Below are positions 15,180 to 23,741 of a stretch of DNA of 64,000 bases, piece by piece (within the stretch, counting starts at the first letter, position 1; each line of letters starts with the position of its first letter). Origin of the DNA: Chloroflexota bacterium (GTDB taxonomy: Bacteria > Chloroflexota > Dehalococcoidia > Bin125); contig JAPPJZ010000034.1 in assembly GCA_028874365.1 (NCBI GenBank), positions 25,068 to 89,067 of the forward strand, read 5' to 3'. Both the position numbers and the translations under genes were made by a program. A model generated the notes under the pieces. It had not been told where the DNA came from. It did not search any database and worked only from the letters and a program-made list of their open reading frames with translations.

Positions 15180-15907
15180 ACGGTCTGCTCCTCGAGCATC
15201 GCCAGCGCGTGACAGGCGGCGTCCATCTCGGCGGCCTGCTTGCTGCGGCCCACGCCTTCGGCCAGTGCCCGACCTTCCACTTCGACTATGGCGCGAAACG
15301 AGCGGTCGTGCGGCGGTCCGGTCTCTTCGACGATTGCGTAGGTGGGCTGTGCACCGTCCTGTGCCTGGACGAGCTGCTGGAGTTGAGATTTCGAATCGGG
15401 TTCGACATCGTCCTGCGACAGCGAATCGAGGTTGGGGGCCAACAGGCGCAGGATGACGTCGCTGGCAGCGGTATCGCCGCCGTCCAGCCAGACTGCGCCG
15501 AAGACAGCTTCCAACGAGCGGCTCAACACACTGAGGCGGTCCCGCGCACCGTCGTTGGCGATTCCGGCTCCCATGAGCAGGCATGCGCCCAGACCGATCT
15601 CGCGACCGATCCGCCCGAGCGTCTCGTTGCGCACGAGCTTCGAGCGGGCGACGGTCAGCCAGCCCTCCGTGGCGTCGGGGAAGATGAGATAGAGCCGACG
15701 GGCCACGACGGCGCCGAGGATTGCGTCACCGAGGAACTCGAGCCGTTCGTTGGATTCGAGGCCGTGCTCGGCGGCCTCGTTGAGGTACGAGCGATGGGTC
15801 AGCGCCTGCCTCAACAGCCGGTCGTCAGCGAACTGGTACTCGAGACGGTCCTGCAACGCCTCCAATACCGTGGGTGCAGACGAACGGGGACGCTCAATCT
15901 CGGACAC
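15176..15907 (-). CDS. rnc: Ribonuclease III, with one catalytic Asp replaced
   Basis: 243 residues: an RNase III domain with signature NERLEFLGDAILG and a C-terminal double-stranded RNA-binding domain (DSKSQLQQLVQ ... GVGRSKQAAEMDAACHAL). The first catalytic motif is intact, but the second, normally LADxxEAxxGAxYLD, reads VLSRSLEAVFGAVWLD: Arg replaces the metal-binding Asp equivalent to E. coli D114, while the following Glu is kept. Processing of rRNA and mRNA duplexes may therefore be weakened or altered. GTG start at 15907. It heads the smc operon and is divergent from cca. Confidence 0.93.
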   Translation of the reverse strand: MSEIERPRSSAPTVLEALQDRLEYQFADDRLLRQALTHRSYLNEAAEHGLESNERLEFLGDAILGAVVARRLYLIFPDATEGWLTVARSKLVRNETLGRIGREIGLGACLLMGAGIANDGARDRLSVLSRSLEAVFGAVWLDGGDTAASDVILRLLAPNLDSLSQDDVEPDSKSQLQQLVQAQDGAQPTYAIVEETGPPHDRSFRAIVEVEGRALAEGVGRSKQAAEMDAACHALAMLEEQTV

Positions 15908-15923
15908 GCTGCATTCCCAAGAC

Positions 15924-17159
15924 TTGACGGAGCGAGTGCTCCGGTCGATACGTCGGCGATCGCCTGTCGCCGAAGCGCTGCTTCATACGTTATGTCATTT
16001 CGTATCTGAGCGCGACGAGTCGCTGTTTCTGGTCGGAGGTCTAGTTCGCGACGTTTTGGCCGGATCGGGCGACGTGGAGGGGAATCCACCGGATATCGAT
16101 CTGGCGATCGATGGTGATCCCGAACCACTCGTTCCGCTGATCGCAGCGGCCGCGGTCGCGCAACCGGTCACACACGAGCGTTTCGGCACGGCAAGCGCGA
16201 CTCTCGTTGACGGCACGCGAATTGACGTTGCCCTGACCAGGAGCGAGCGATACCCGTCGCCGGGCGCGCTGCCCTCGGTGTCGCCGGCGCCAATCGAGGT
16301 GGATATGGGTCGGCGCGATTTCTCAATCAATGCGATGGCGTTGGCGTTGACCGGCGGTCGCGCAGGTGAATTGCTTGATCCGTTCGGCGGTACTGCCGAC
16401 CTCAAGCGCCGGCGGATCCGGACGTTGCATCCGGAATCGTTTCGGGATGACCCAACTCGTCTGATCCGGGCCGCGCGTTACGCCTCGCGGATTGGCGCCA
16501 CGATCGAGCGCCGGACAGCGAGGGATGCCGCGCGAGAGCGTCATCATCTCGCAGCGTTGACGGCGGAGCGTTTCGGCGATGCGTGGCGGCTCCTCTTGCA
16601 GGAACCGGATCCCGCCTCGGCGCTGAGCGTCGCGCGGCGGTTGGAGATCCCGCAGTCGCGGGAGCCACGATGGACGTTGCCGGCGGCCGCGCTGCGCACG
16701 AGCCAGCCTGGGGAGGTGTTCTGGGCGGGCGTGGGGCTGCTGGCGACGGATCCGAGCATCTCGGACCGGCTGCCGGGGTCGGTGGGGATGCGGCGAACGG
16801 AGCGTACGGCACTCGCGGCGGGGGTCTGGCTGCGGGGAAGACGGAGGAGTCTAGGCGGGACTCGGCGACCGTCGCGCGTTGCCGACATGCTGAGCGGCGT
16901 TTCCGACTCCGCGCTGGAAGCGGCTACGCGGCTCTGGACGGGACGATCGGGGGCGGCGGTGTCCGCGTATCTGCATGGTCGGTCGGAGGTACGCTCGCCG
17001 ATTTCGCCGTCGGTTCTGATGGAGCTTGGGGTACGCGCCGGACCAGAGCTGGGGAAGACGATCACAGAGATCGAGGGGCTGATCTGGGATGGCGAGCTGG
17101 ATCCTGAGGATCGCTCGGCTGTTGCGCGATTGAAGCAGCGGATACGATTGTCGCGATGA
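15924..17159 (+). CDS. cca: CCA tRNA nucleotidyltransferase / poly(A) polymerase family
   Basis: Class II nucleotidyltransferase: LFLVGGLVRDVLAG, catalytic DIDLAIDGD, GRRDFSINAMAL, DPFGGTADLKRRRIRTLH and FRDDPTRLIRAARYA, followed by a helical RNA-binding half and no HD domain. It adds or repairs the tRNA 3' CCA, although poly(A) polymerases share these motifs. The start is uncertain: TTG 15924 is used because it clears divergent rnc (start 15907); GTG 15936 is also possible, and an ATG at 15750 would lie deep inside rnc. The three tRNAs in this window all encode CCA. Confidence 0.88.
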   Translation: MTERVLRSIRRRSPVAEALLHTLCHFVSERDESLFLVGGLVRDVLAGSGDVEGNPPDIDLAIDGDPEPLVPLIAAAAVAQPVTHERFGTASATLVDGTRIDVALTRSERYPSPGALPSVSPAPIEVDMGRRDFSINAMALALTGGRAGELLDPFGGTADLKRRRIRTLHPESFRDDPTRLIRAARYASRIGATIERRTARDAARERHHLAALTAERFGDAWRLLLQEPDPASALSVARRLEIPQSREPRWTLPAAALRTSQPGEVFWAGVGLLATDPSISDRLPGSVGMRRTERTALAAGVWLRGRRRSLGGTRRPSRVADMLSGVSDSALEAATRLWTGRSGAAVSAYLHGRSEVRSPISPSVLMELGVRAGPELGKTITEIEGLIWDGELDPEDRSAVARLKQRIRLSR

Positions 17160-17500
17160 CAACTGAGGCTCCTGCGTCTGAAGGCATCTGGCCGTGTGTG
17201 GTCTGCGGCGAACCGGCCGAACCTGAAGCTCGCTCGGACTGTTATCGGTGCGGCGAGTTCTTTCATCTGCGCCTGACGACGACGGCGACCGGTCCGGACT
17301 GCGGCGATGTGTGGATCGACGACGAGGTGATGGCGCTGCAGTTCGCTTGTCGGAACTGCCTCGCCGAGCAGGCCGGTGAACTGACGCCGGAAGTCGATGA
17401 GCCACCCGCAGCGGAGAGCGCACCGCAGCCGTCGAAGCCGCGAGCGCGCAGAGCGAGTGGCGGCGCGACGGCCCGCGATCTCGCGCGTCGGCGGCGTTGA
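17156..17500 (+). CDS. PHD-finger-like zinc protein, 114 aa
   Basis: Cys14, Cys17, Cys29, Cys32, His37, Cys49, Cys65 and Cys68 give C-x2-C-x11-C-x2-C-x4-H-x11-C-x15-C-x2-C, the C4HC3 order of PHD fingers with a longer His-Cys gap; CGEFFHL resembles the PHD core. The C-terminal 45 residues are Pro/Ala-rich, then very basic, suggesting nucleic-acid contact. Its ATG overlaps the cca stop by four bases (ATGA), so it is coupled to cca. Function unknown; a link to RNA is inference. Confidence 0.7.
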   Translation: MTTEAPASEGIWPCVVCGEPAEPEARSDCYRCGEFFHLRLTTTATGPDCGDVWIDDEVMALQFACRNCLAEQAGELTPEVDEPPAAESAPQPSKPRARRASGGATARDLARRRR

Positions 17501-17501
17501 G

Positions 17502-17792
17502 ATGCCTCGTCAGCGACCGCGTAGACGCCGGCGGCGCGCCGGTGCGACGGCTCCGGCTCCTCAGGTGACGGTTGACGAATCACGAATGGAGCGGGTGGGG
17601 GATCCGCGTCGCTGGTGGCTGCCGACGGCGGGGGTGGTGGCGGCGATGGGTCTGGGGATATGGCTCGGATGGGCCTTCTCGGGCTTTGGCGGCCTGGTGG
17701 AGCAGATCGTGCTGTGGGTAGGCGTGCTGATGGCGGGATTGGGCGGCGGGCGATTGTTTCGCCGATCCCTGCAGCGACGGCGCGAGCGCTAG
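17502..17792 (+). CDS. Small basic two-helix membrane protein, 96 aa
   Basis: The N-terminus is very Arg-rich (MPRQRPRRRRRRAG), followed by two hydrophobic helices (about WWLPTAGVVAAMGLGIWLGW and IVLWVGVLMAGLGGG) and a basic tail, which predicts both ends inside the cytoplasm. It begins one base after the PHD-like gene ends, so all three genes from cca probably share a transcript. No family recognised. Confidence 0.65.
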   Translation: MPRQRPRRRRRRAGATAPAPQVTVDESRMERVGDPRRWWLPTAGVVAAMGLGIWLGWAFSGFGGLVEQIVLWVGVLMAGLGGGRLFRRSLQRRRER

Positions 17793-18208
17793 TCGCGGGT
17801 CAGGTTGACACCGCTGCCCTGCACGGAGTCGAGTCGGATGACGACGGCCGTGCCGGTTCGTTCCATGTCGCGTTGCTTCTCGAGGTCGTGCTGACCCTCC
17901 CAGATGCGGTCGCGGTCTGCGGGGTCGGTGGTCACGGCGGCCTGTCCGCGGAGGATGTAGAACTTGCGCGCCGGCATGTTCGTGTAGATCACCGCGACAT
18001 TGGGATTCTGAGCGATGGCGGCGAGGGTGGAGGAGGTCTCGCCTCGCACCCAGATGGCGAGGGCGTCGTCGCCGAACGTCTGGGTGCTGCCGCGGAAACT
18101 GACGACGGGGAGGGAGTCGGCGCTGACGGCCATCATTGAGAGCGGGAAGCCTTCGTCGAGCGCGGCGTTGACCCGCTCGTGAATCTCGTCGGGAAGCACC
18201 AGTGACAT
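17789..18208 (-). CDS. Pyridoxamine 5'-phosphate oxidase-like FMN-binding protein
   Basis: 139 residues with the split-barrel pattern of the PNPOx-like family: LPVVSFRGSTQTFGDDALAIWVRG, TLAAIAQNPNVAVIYTN and ARKFYILRGQAAVTTD. Such proteins bind FMN, F420 or heme at a dimer interface; which one applies here cannot be decided. True PNP oxidases are longer, so pyridoxal synthesis is unlikely. It is the last gene of the dinG run and converges on the plus-strand membrane gene with a four-base overlap. Confidence 0.8.
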   Translation of the reverse strand: MSLVLPDEIHERVNAALDEGFPLSMMAVSADSLPVVSFRGSTQTFGDDALAIWVRGETSSTLAAIAQNPNVAVIYTNMPARKFYILRGQAAVTTDPADRDRIWEGQHDLEKQRDMERTGTAVVIRLDSVQGSGVNLTRD

Positions 18209-18250
18209 CGTGGACTCCTCGTGTTGCGGCTGATGTGGAGGGAGAAGGCG

Positions 18251-18766
18251 TTAGGCGATTGGGCGCTGCATCCAGAGCGCGTCGCTCGGGAGACCCGCCG
18301 GCCAATCCTCGGGGCGGACCGCCACATCGCGCAGCGGCGTGTAGCCCAAGCGTAACCAGAAGTAGAGCGCCACTCCATTGTCGGGCGGCAGCGGGGCGAG
18401 CGCGATACGCGCGCCGGTCATCTCGGCGGCCTGTTCCAACAAGGGCACGGCGGCTCCTCCGTAGCCGTACGCGCGCCAGCGGGCATCAATCGCGAGCCAG
18501 GTCCAGACCAGGGCAGGCGTGCCGATCTCGTCCGACAGCTCGACGAGGCGACCGCACAGCGCGCCAACGATCAGATCGTCTCCGTGAATCCACCAGCCCT
18601 GGTCACCTTCGTCCAGCCGGTGTTCGATCAGACATGGCGCCGCTCGACCGGCGATCGCCTGGGCAGCCTCCGTAAGCCACTCGGCGTGGATCGCTTGCGT
18701 TTCGAAGCGGTGGATGGTCGCCCGCGCGCCGCGAATGGTCTGCGGCCAGTCGACTGCCGAGTTCAC
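18251..18766 (-). CDS. GNAT-family N-acetyltransferase
   Basis: 171 residues. The acetyl-CoA pyrophosphate loop is recognisable as RWRAYGYGGAAVPLLEQA (R/Q-x-x-G-x-G/A type), followed by ARIALAPLPPDNGVALYFWLRLGYTPL, the usual final strand-helix with the FYxxxGF-like turn. The substrate is unknown. Its start overlaps the dinG stop by four bases. Soluble, cytoplasmic. Confidence 0.85.
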   Translation of the reverse strand: MNSAVDWPQTIRGARATIHRFETQAIHAEWLTEAAQAIAGRAAPCLIEHRLDEGDQGWWIHGDDLIVGALCGRLVELSDEIGTPALVWTWLAIDARWRAYGYGGAAVPLLEQAAEMTGARIALAPLPPDNGVALYFWLRLGYTPLRDVAVRPEDWPAGLPSDALWMQRPIA

Positions 18767-21543
18767 GGGCCGCCTCCGACCTTGGGTAGGAGCTGCTTGA
18801 GGTCCTCCGCGACGCGGTTGAGCGGTTCACGAATGACCGGCGCGGGCGGGAGCGCGTCGATGAAGTGTCGGCCGTAACGACGGCTGGTGATTCGACCGTC
18901 GAGGATGACTGCGGCTCCGCGGTCCGATTGGGTTCGGATGAGCCTCCCGATGCCCTGTCGAAACTGCAGGATGGCGGCCGGCAACGAGAACTCCATGAAC
19001 TCGTTGTCGTACTGCTCCCCTCGCGCTCTGAGGACGGGATCGATAGGCGGGACAAACGGGAGCCGCGTCATGATCAGGAGGGAGAGCGCGTCGCCGGGGA
19101 TGTCGACGCCGGTCCAGAGCGCGGCCACGCCGAAGACGACGAGCTTCGGATCGTTGCGTAGGGCCTCGACGATCGTCGCAGCGGCGCCATCGCGACCCTG
19201 CCTGAGCAGCACGAGCCCGGCTTGTTCAAGGTCGCTCTGGACTTGTCGGTGGACCTGGTTCATCGCGGCGTAGGAGCGGAAGAGGACCATGGTGCGACCG
19301 CCGGCGGCCTCGGCGAGGATCCGAACGGCCCTGGCCACGGACTCGTTGTGTTCGTGGTCGTCGGCGTCGAGCACATCGGTGGGGAGATAGATCCGACAGT
19401 TGCGCTCGTAGTCGAATGGTGATCCGTACTGCGCTTCCGACGCATCTTCAATGCCCAGTCGTTCGCGCAGATAGGCGAAGGCGGAATCCTCGTGCGCCCT
19501 AGTGGCGAGGGTTGCGCCGGTGAGGACGGTCGCGTGTAGGTCGTTCCAGAGCGGCTGCAGGTGTGGCGCGACGTTGAGCGGCGCTGCCTGAATGCTCGCC
19601 TCGCCGGACTTGCGGTGCTCGCGGGTGACCCAGGCGACTTCTTCCGAGGATTGTTCGAGGACGGTTCGCGAAAGCTGTTCAGTTCGCGCATTGAAGTCGT
19701 CGAGCAGATTGCGCGACTCCAGAGTGACTGAGTTGAACTCGCGTTCCTCGTCGCCCTGCGACTCCCTGGCCTGTTCCGCGCTGGCGTCTGCGATGCCTTC
19801 AATCGCCTCTCCGTACGCACTCAATGTCGCCTTGGTGTCTTCCCACAGGAGTTCGAGCTCGGACCAGGCCCGGCTGTTGCGGGTGCCGGGACTCAGAACG
19901 ACGCGATCTTCGTTGCCTGTTCCGCCTTCCGCCTGCTCCGAGGCGTACACAGCGAGCCGCTCGTAGAAGCGGTCGATGGCTTCCCCGGATTGTGCGGCAT
20001 GCTGTGCGAGGCGCTGAGACTCGGCGGTGAGACCGACGTGTACGGCGCGGCGTACGAGGGCGTCCGTTCCTTCTGCGCCTCGGTGTAGCGGCTCGTTGAT
20101 CCAGGCCTCGCTCATCTGGAGGGTGAGCTGGTCGGTAGCGACGTCCTCCAGTGCATGCGATTCGTCGACGATCACAACTGGTGCTTCAGGCATGGTGATC
20201 GCGCCGCTGGTCAGGGCACGGACGAGCAGGGCGTGGTTCGCGATCACGATGTTGGAGGTGGCTGCCTCTCTCTGAACCTGGAGCAGGAAGCAAGTGCCAT
20301 TCATGGCGTAACGGCAGGTGCGGTCGGAGAGACATGCGGTGTTGCGCGCGGACAGTTGGTCCCAGCGGGAGAGCATCGGCGCGGGGATGCGCAGTTCGGA
20401 GCGATCGCCGCGCCGGGTGAGCGTTCTCCAGACGGCGGCGCGGGCCAACAGGAGCGGATCTTCCCAGTCGGCGACCCGGCCCAGTTCGCGATCGAGGCTC
20501 TGCTGACAGAGGTAGTTGTCGCGACCCTTGACGACGGTGGCCTTGAGCGCCTCGGCGGCTTCGGTCGAGACGCCGGCGATCAGGCGACGTGCGAACTCGA
20601 CGTCTTTGCCTTCAAGTTGTTGTTGCAGGTTGATCGTGTGGGTGCTGACGACCACAGTGCTGCCGGTCTTGAGCGACCAAAGCGCCGCCGGCACGAGATA
20701 GGCGAGCGACTTGCCGGTGCCGGTGCCGGCCTCGACGATTTGCGCGCCGCCGTACTGGAGCGTGTTGGCCACGTCGAGCGCCATCGCGCGTTGCTCCTCG
20801 CGCTGCTCGAAGTCGAGAGCGTCGGCCGAGTCGAAGGCTGCGCGAACAAGATCCTCAAGTGATCCTCGGGGCAGGTCGACGGGGGGCAGTCCCTGGGGGC
20901 TGGCTGACGCGTTCGGAGATCGACGCTGCGCCAACCCTCGTGCGGCGGTTGCGCGTGACCAGTCTCGGATGACCCGTCCGGGCATCCAGAAGGCCGACGC
21001 GTTGCTGCTGAGCTCGGCGAGTTCATCCTGGGCCGCCGTCGGGAGGCGTGCGAAGCGATTGGCGAGTTCGAGCAAGAGTTGACGAGCCGCCTCCGCGTCG
21101 GCGAGGGCTCGATGGGCTGCGTCGATCTGGATGTCGTAGCGGCTGCAGAGGTCGCCGAGGCGATGCGAAGGGGCTGCGGGGTCGACGATCTGGGCGAGCG
21201 GCAGCGTGTCGATCGAGGGCCGGGAGAGTTCGACGCCGGCGGCTTCGAGAAACCGTTCGTCGAAGGGAACGTTGTGACCGATCAGCGTGGCGCCGTCGAT
21301 CAACTCCCGAAGCCGATCTTCAACTTCGTTCCAGGCGGGAGCGTCGACGAGCATCGACGGCGTGATCCCGGTGATGCGCTGCACGCGCAGCGGCGGCATC
21401 TCGAGTGGGCGCACGAGCGTGCTCCAGCGATCGAGTACCCGTTCGGGAGTGCAGCGGACGATGCCGACTTCGATGATCTCATCGAGGCCGGGCTTGAGAC
21501 CTGTCATTTCCAGGTCGATGGCGGCGTAGATCCGGTCAGACAC
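18763..21543 (-). CDS. dinG: DinG-type protein: DEDD exonuclease fused to XPD-like helicase
   Basis: 926 residues, close to Bacillus-type DinG. N-terminal DnaQ-like exonuclease (1-165) with AIDLEMTGL, IGHNVPFDERFL and HRALADAEA, so all four DEDD acids and the His are present. The helicase has Walker A AGTGTGKSLAYL, DEAH-type VIVDESHAL and a late motif ending RQGIGRLIRTQSDRGA. Cysteines at about 345, 403, 408 and 415 fit an XPD-type iron-sulfur site. Role: unwinding and trimming DNA or RNA-DNA structures. It follows the PHP gene by 29 bases. Confidence 0.93.
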   Translation of the reverse strand: MSDRIYAAIDLEMTGLKPGLDEIIEVGIVRCTPERVLDRWSTLVRPLEMPPLRVQRITGITPSMLVDAPAWNEVEDRLRELIDGATLIGHNVPFDERFLEAAGVELSRPSIDTLPLAQIVDPAAPSHRLGDLCSRYDIQIDAAHRALADAEAARQLLLELANRFARLPTAAQDELAELSSNASAFWMPGRVIRDWSRATAARGLAQRRSPNASASPQGLPPVDLPRGSLEDLVRAAFDSADALDFEQREEQRAMALDVANTLQYGGAQIVEAGTGTGKSLAYLVPAALWSLKTGSTVVVSTHTINLQQQLEGKDVEFARRLIAGVSTEAAEALKATVVKGRDNYLCQQSLDRELGRVADWEDPLLLARAAVWRTLTRRGDRSELRIPAPMLSRWDQLSARNTACLSDRTCRYAMNGTCFLLQVQREAATSNIVIANHALLVRALTSGAITMPEAPVVIVDESHALEDVATDQLTLQMSEAWINEPLHRGAEGTDALVRRAVHVGLTAESQRLAQHAAQSGEAIDRFYERLAVYASEQAEGGTGNEDRVVLSPGTRNSRAWSELELLWEDTKATLSAYGEAIEGIADASAEQARESQGDEEREFNSVTLESRNLLDDFNARTEQLSRTVLEQSSEEVAWVTREHRKSGEASIQAAPLNVAPHLQPLWNDLHATVLTGATLATRAHEDSAFAYLRERLGIEDASEAQYGSPFDYERNCRIYLPTDVLDADDHEHNESVARAVRILAEAAGGRTMVLFRSYAAMNQVHRQVQSDLEQAGLVLLRQGRDGAAATIVEALRNDPKLVVFGVAALWTGVDIPGDALSLLIMTRLPFVPPIDPVLRARGEQYDNEFMEFSLPAAILQFRQGIGRLIRTQSDRGAAVILDGRITSRRYGRHFIDALPPAPVIREPLNRVAEDLKQLLPKVGGGP

Positions 21544-21572
21544 GCCCCGTGCCAGTTGCGTTCAGCTGGTCG

Positions 21573-22304
21573 CTACGGAGCTTCGTCGTCGGAACAGGGT
21601 CCGAACGGGCGAAACTCGTTGATGTTGAGACCTTCGTAGCACACGGTTGCGCCGTCGTGCAGCAGTTGCACGGTGTGCTCGCGGCAGGTGAGACGCTCGG
21701 GGAAGACGGTCGAGTAGCTACCGATCCCGGAGGTTGAGTGCGCGTCGGAGCCGCCGGTGACGGGCTTGCCGAGGATACGGGCGACTTCGAGCGCGAAGAG
21801 GTTCTCGCGTCTCGTGTTGCCGCCGTTGCCGACTTCGATCCCGTGCACGACCTGGAAGACGTGCATCTTCTCGGCCGCCTCTTCCGGGGTCATGGAGAAG
21901 GGTTCCTCGCCCTTGCGGCGGAAGGTCACGGGGTCGAAGAAGTGGCGGAAGGGATGGGCCACGGACATGAAGGCGCCGATTTCGTCGCACACCTCGCGTA
22001 GCCGCTCGGCCGATCGGATGCCCGGGTAGTACTGGTCGATGCCGAAGACGACGATGTGGCCAAGGTCGGTGGAGACCTCCATCCCGGGGTTCAAGTAGAT
22101 CCCGGCGTCAACCATCTCCTCGCTGAACTGGTTCCAGTCGTAGCGCTCCCAGACGCGATCGTGTTCAGTCAGGTTGATGCCGGTGAGGCCGATACGAGTC
22201 GCTTCCTCGAGCAGTTCCGCTGGTTGCAGGGCGGAATCGGCGGCGCCGCGAACGGTGTGAATGTGTGCGTCCAGAATCGTGCCGGGCATCGACTGAGGAT
22301 CCAC
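21573..22304 (-). CDS. PHP-domain metal-dependent phosphoesterase
   Basis: 243 residues with the full PHP metal set: DAHIHT (His-x-His), NLTEHDR, GMEVS, SVAHPFRH and GGSDAHS. Such stand-alone PHP proteins hydrolyse phosphoesters such as 3',5'-bisphosphonucleosides or other small substrates using several metal ions. It lies between the membrane gene (73-base gap) and dinG (29-base gap). The specificity is not predictable. Confidence 0.88.
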   Translation of the reverse strand: MDPQSMPGTILDAHIHTVRGAADSALQPAELLEEATRIGLTGINLTEHDRVWERYDWNQFSEEMVDAGIYLNPGMEVSTDLGHIVVFGIDQYYPGIRSAERLREVCDEIGAFMSVAHPFRHFFDPVTFRRKGEEPFSMTPEEAAEKMHVFQVVHGIEVGNGGNTRRENLFALEVARILGKPVTGGSDAHSTSGIGSYSTVFPERLTCREHTVQLLHDGATVCYEGLNINEFRPFGPCSDDEAP

Positions 22305-22377
22305 GGGGTCTCCAGGTCCAGGGTCGGAGTGGGTTACTCACCTGAGTATACGCACCGATCGGGAGAATCCCCGCCGG

Positions 22378-22797
22378 TCAGGCGGAGGCCAGATGCGGGA
22401 GCATCCAGCCGTAACATCCGGTCGCGAGCAAGGCGGTCAGGGCGAATCGACGCCAGAGCCAGCGTTGCCAGGCGACGGCACCGAGCGTTAGGAGCGACGC
22501 ACAGGCAATGATCCCCGCCGTGAACTGCCAGGAGGGACTGCCAAGACCGAACGAGCCGCCGTCGGCCACGCTGAGGAAAAGCACACCCAACAGCAGCCCC
22601 AGCACCGCGCAGCCGGCCTGGACGACGAGGGCAGCACCGAGGCTGACCATGACCCAGTTGGAGGGGTCGGGAAACTGGCGGCGCAGCCAGTTGGTCGTGG
22701 GCACGTTGACCAACAGCGATCCAAAGACCCCGAGCCCCAGAACGCCCACGGCCGCGCCGGCGACAAACCCTGAGAACAACGCGGCCACGGTTTCCAT
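22378..22797 (-). CDS. Integral membrane protein, 139 aa, four helices
   Basis: Four hydrophobic segments: VAALFSGFVAGAAVGVLGLG, VMVSLGAALVVQAGCAVLGL, FTAGIIACASLLTLGAVAW and FALTALLATGCYGWMLP. The first is Gly-rich. No motif was recognised. It begins two bases after ispE ends, so it is cotranscribed with rsmA-ispE. Function unknown. Confidence 0.7.
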   Translation of the reverse strand: METVAALFSGFVAGAAVGVLGLGVFGSLLVNVPTTNWLRRQFPDPSNWVMVSLGAALVVQAGCAVLGLLLGVLFLSVADGGSFGLGSPSWQFTAGIIACASLLTLGAVAWQRWLWRRFALTALLATGCYGWMLPHLASA

Positions 22798-22799
22798 GA

Positions 22800-23741
22800 T
22801 CAGACGGTCCAGATTTCGGTGCTCTCGGAGCTGCTCAGCGGCCTGGCACTCGCCGTGAAGCCGTTGGAACGCTGCAACTGCCTCGCGGCGTGGGTCGCCA
22901 CCTGAGGCGAGAGCAGGGCGAAGATTGTGGGTCCCGCTCCGGCCAGCAACGGCATGACCGGTTCGTCGCCTAACTCAAGCGTCGAGCGGGCGAGCGCGGC
23001 TCCCATCCTGCGCCAAGCGGCGGCCAGGCCCTGCATCACCTCGCGGGCCGGGCGGTCGAACGAGTTGACGCAGTCGTCTTGCGTCGGTGGGCTGCCGTTC
23101 ATGATGCGTGCTGCCAGCGTTTCCGTCGCGTCGCCGCGTCGGAAGTCAGATGACCGAAGCGAGCGATACATCGTCGCCGTTTTGTTGGCCGGAACAGGAA
23201 TTTCGGGACGATGCAAGAGCACCGTGCAACCCTCGAGCGCGTTTGTCGGGTCGGAGAGCGGCTCGACTCGTTCCCCCCGACCGAACATGCGCACGGTTCC
23301 CCCGACGATGCAGGCAGGCACATCGGAGCCGACCTGAGCTCCGATGCGGCAAAGCGCTTCATCGCTCAGGGGCAAGTCCCAGGCTGTACGCGCGAGTCGA
23401 AGAAATGCGGCGGCATCGGTGGAACCGCCGCCGAGACCGGCGGTGACAGGGATGCGTTTGACGACCTCGATCGAGGCTCCAGACGGAATCCCGACATGCC
23501 GATCCAGCTCGTCCCAGGCTCGGGCGACGATGTCGTCATCGGTTTCGATTGACGCTCGACGACCGCCCTCGGAGCGGTAGGAGATCGTGCGGGCGGAGTT
23601 CCATGGAGTGAGGCGGACTTCGTCGGCGAGATCCAGTGAGATGGCAATCGAAGCGAGGTCGTGAAAGCCGTCGTCGCGCTTGCCGATCACTTCGAGCGTG
23701 AGGTTGAGCTTGGCGGACGCCCTGGTGATCCAAGTAGTCAT
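22800..23741 (-). CDS. ispE: 4-diphosphocytidyl-2-C-methyl-D-erythritol kinase
   Basis: 313 residues, GHMP kinase. The N-terminal ASAKLNLTLEVIGKRDDGFHDL contains the substrate Lys, PVTAGLGGGSTDAAAFLRL is the ATP-binding glycine-rich motif, and GAQVGSDVPACIVGG carries the catalytic Asp. It phosphorylates CDP-methylerythritol in the MEP pathway of isoprenoid synthesis. The ATG at 23741 overlaps the rsmA stop as ATGA. rsmA-ispE adjacency is common in Gram-positives and relatives. Confidence 0.96.
   Translation of the reverse strand: MTTWITRASAKLNLTLEVIGKRDDGFHDLASIAISLDLADEVRLTPWNSARTISYRSEGGRRASIETDDDIVARAWDELDRHVGIPSGASIEVVKRIPVTAGLGGGSTDAAAFLRLARTAWDLPLSDEALCRIGAQVGSDVPACIVGGTVRMFGRGERVEPLSDPTNALEGCTVLLHRPEIPVPANKTATMYRSLRSSDFRRGDATETLAARIMNGSPPTQDDCVNSFDRPAREVMQGLAAAWRRMGAALARSTLELGDEPVMPLLAGAGPTIFALLSPQVATHAARQLQRSNGFTASARPLSSSESTEIWTV

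Noticed and set aside
15180..15584. 135-residue N-terminal extension of smc
   Set aside because: Arg-rich out-of-frame reading of rnc; the family start MTRLRAVDLHGYKSF and ATGA coupling fix the start at 15179.
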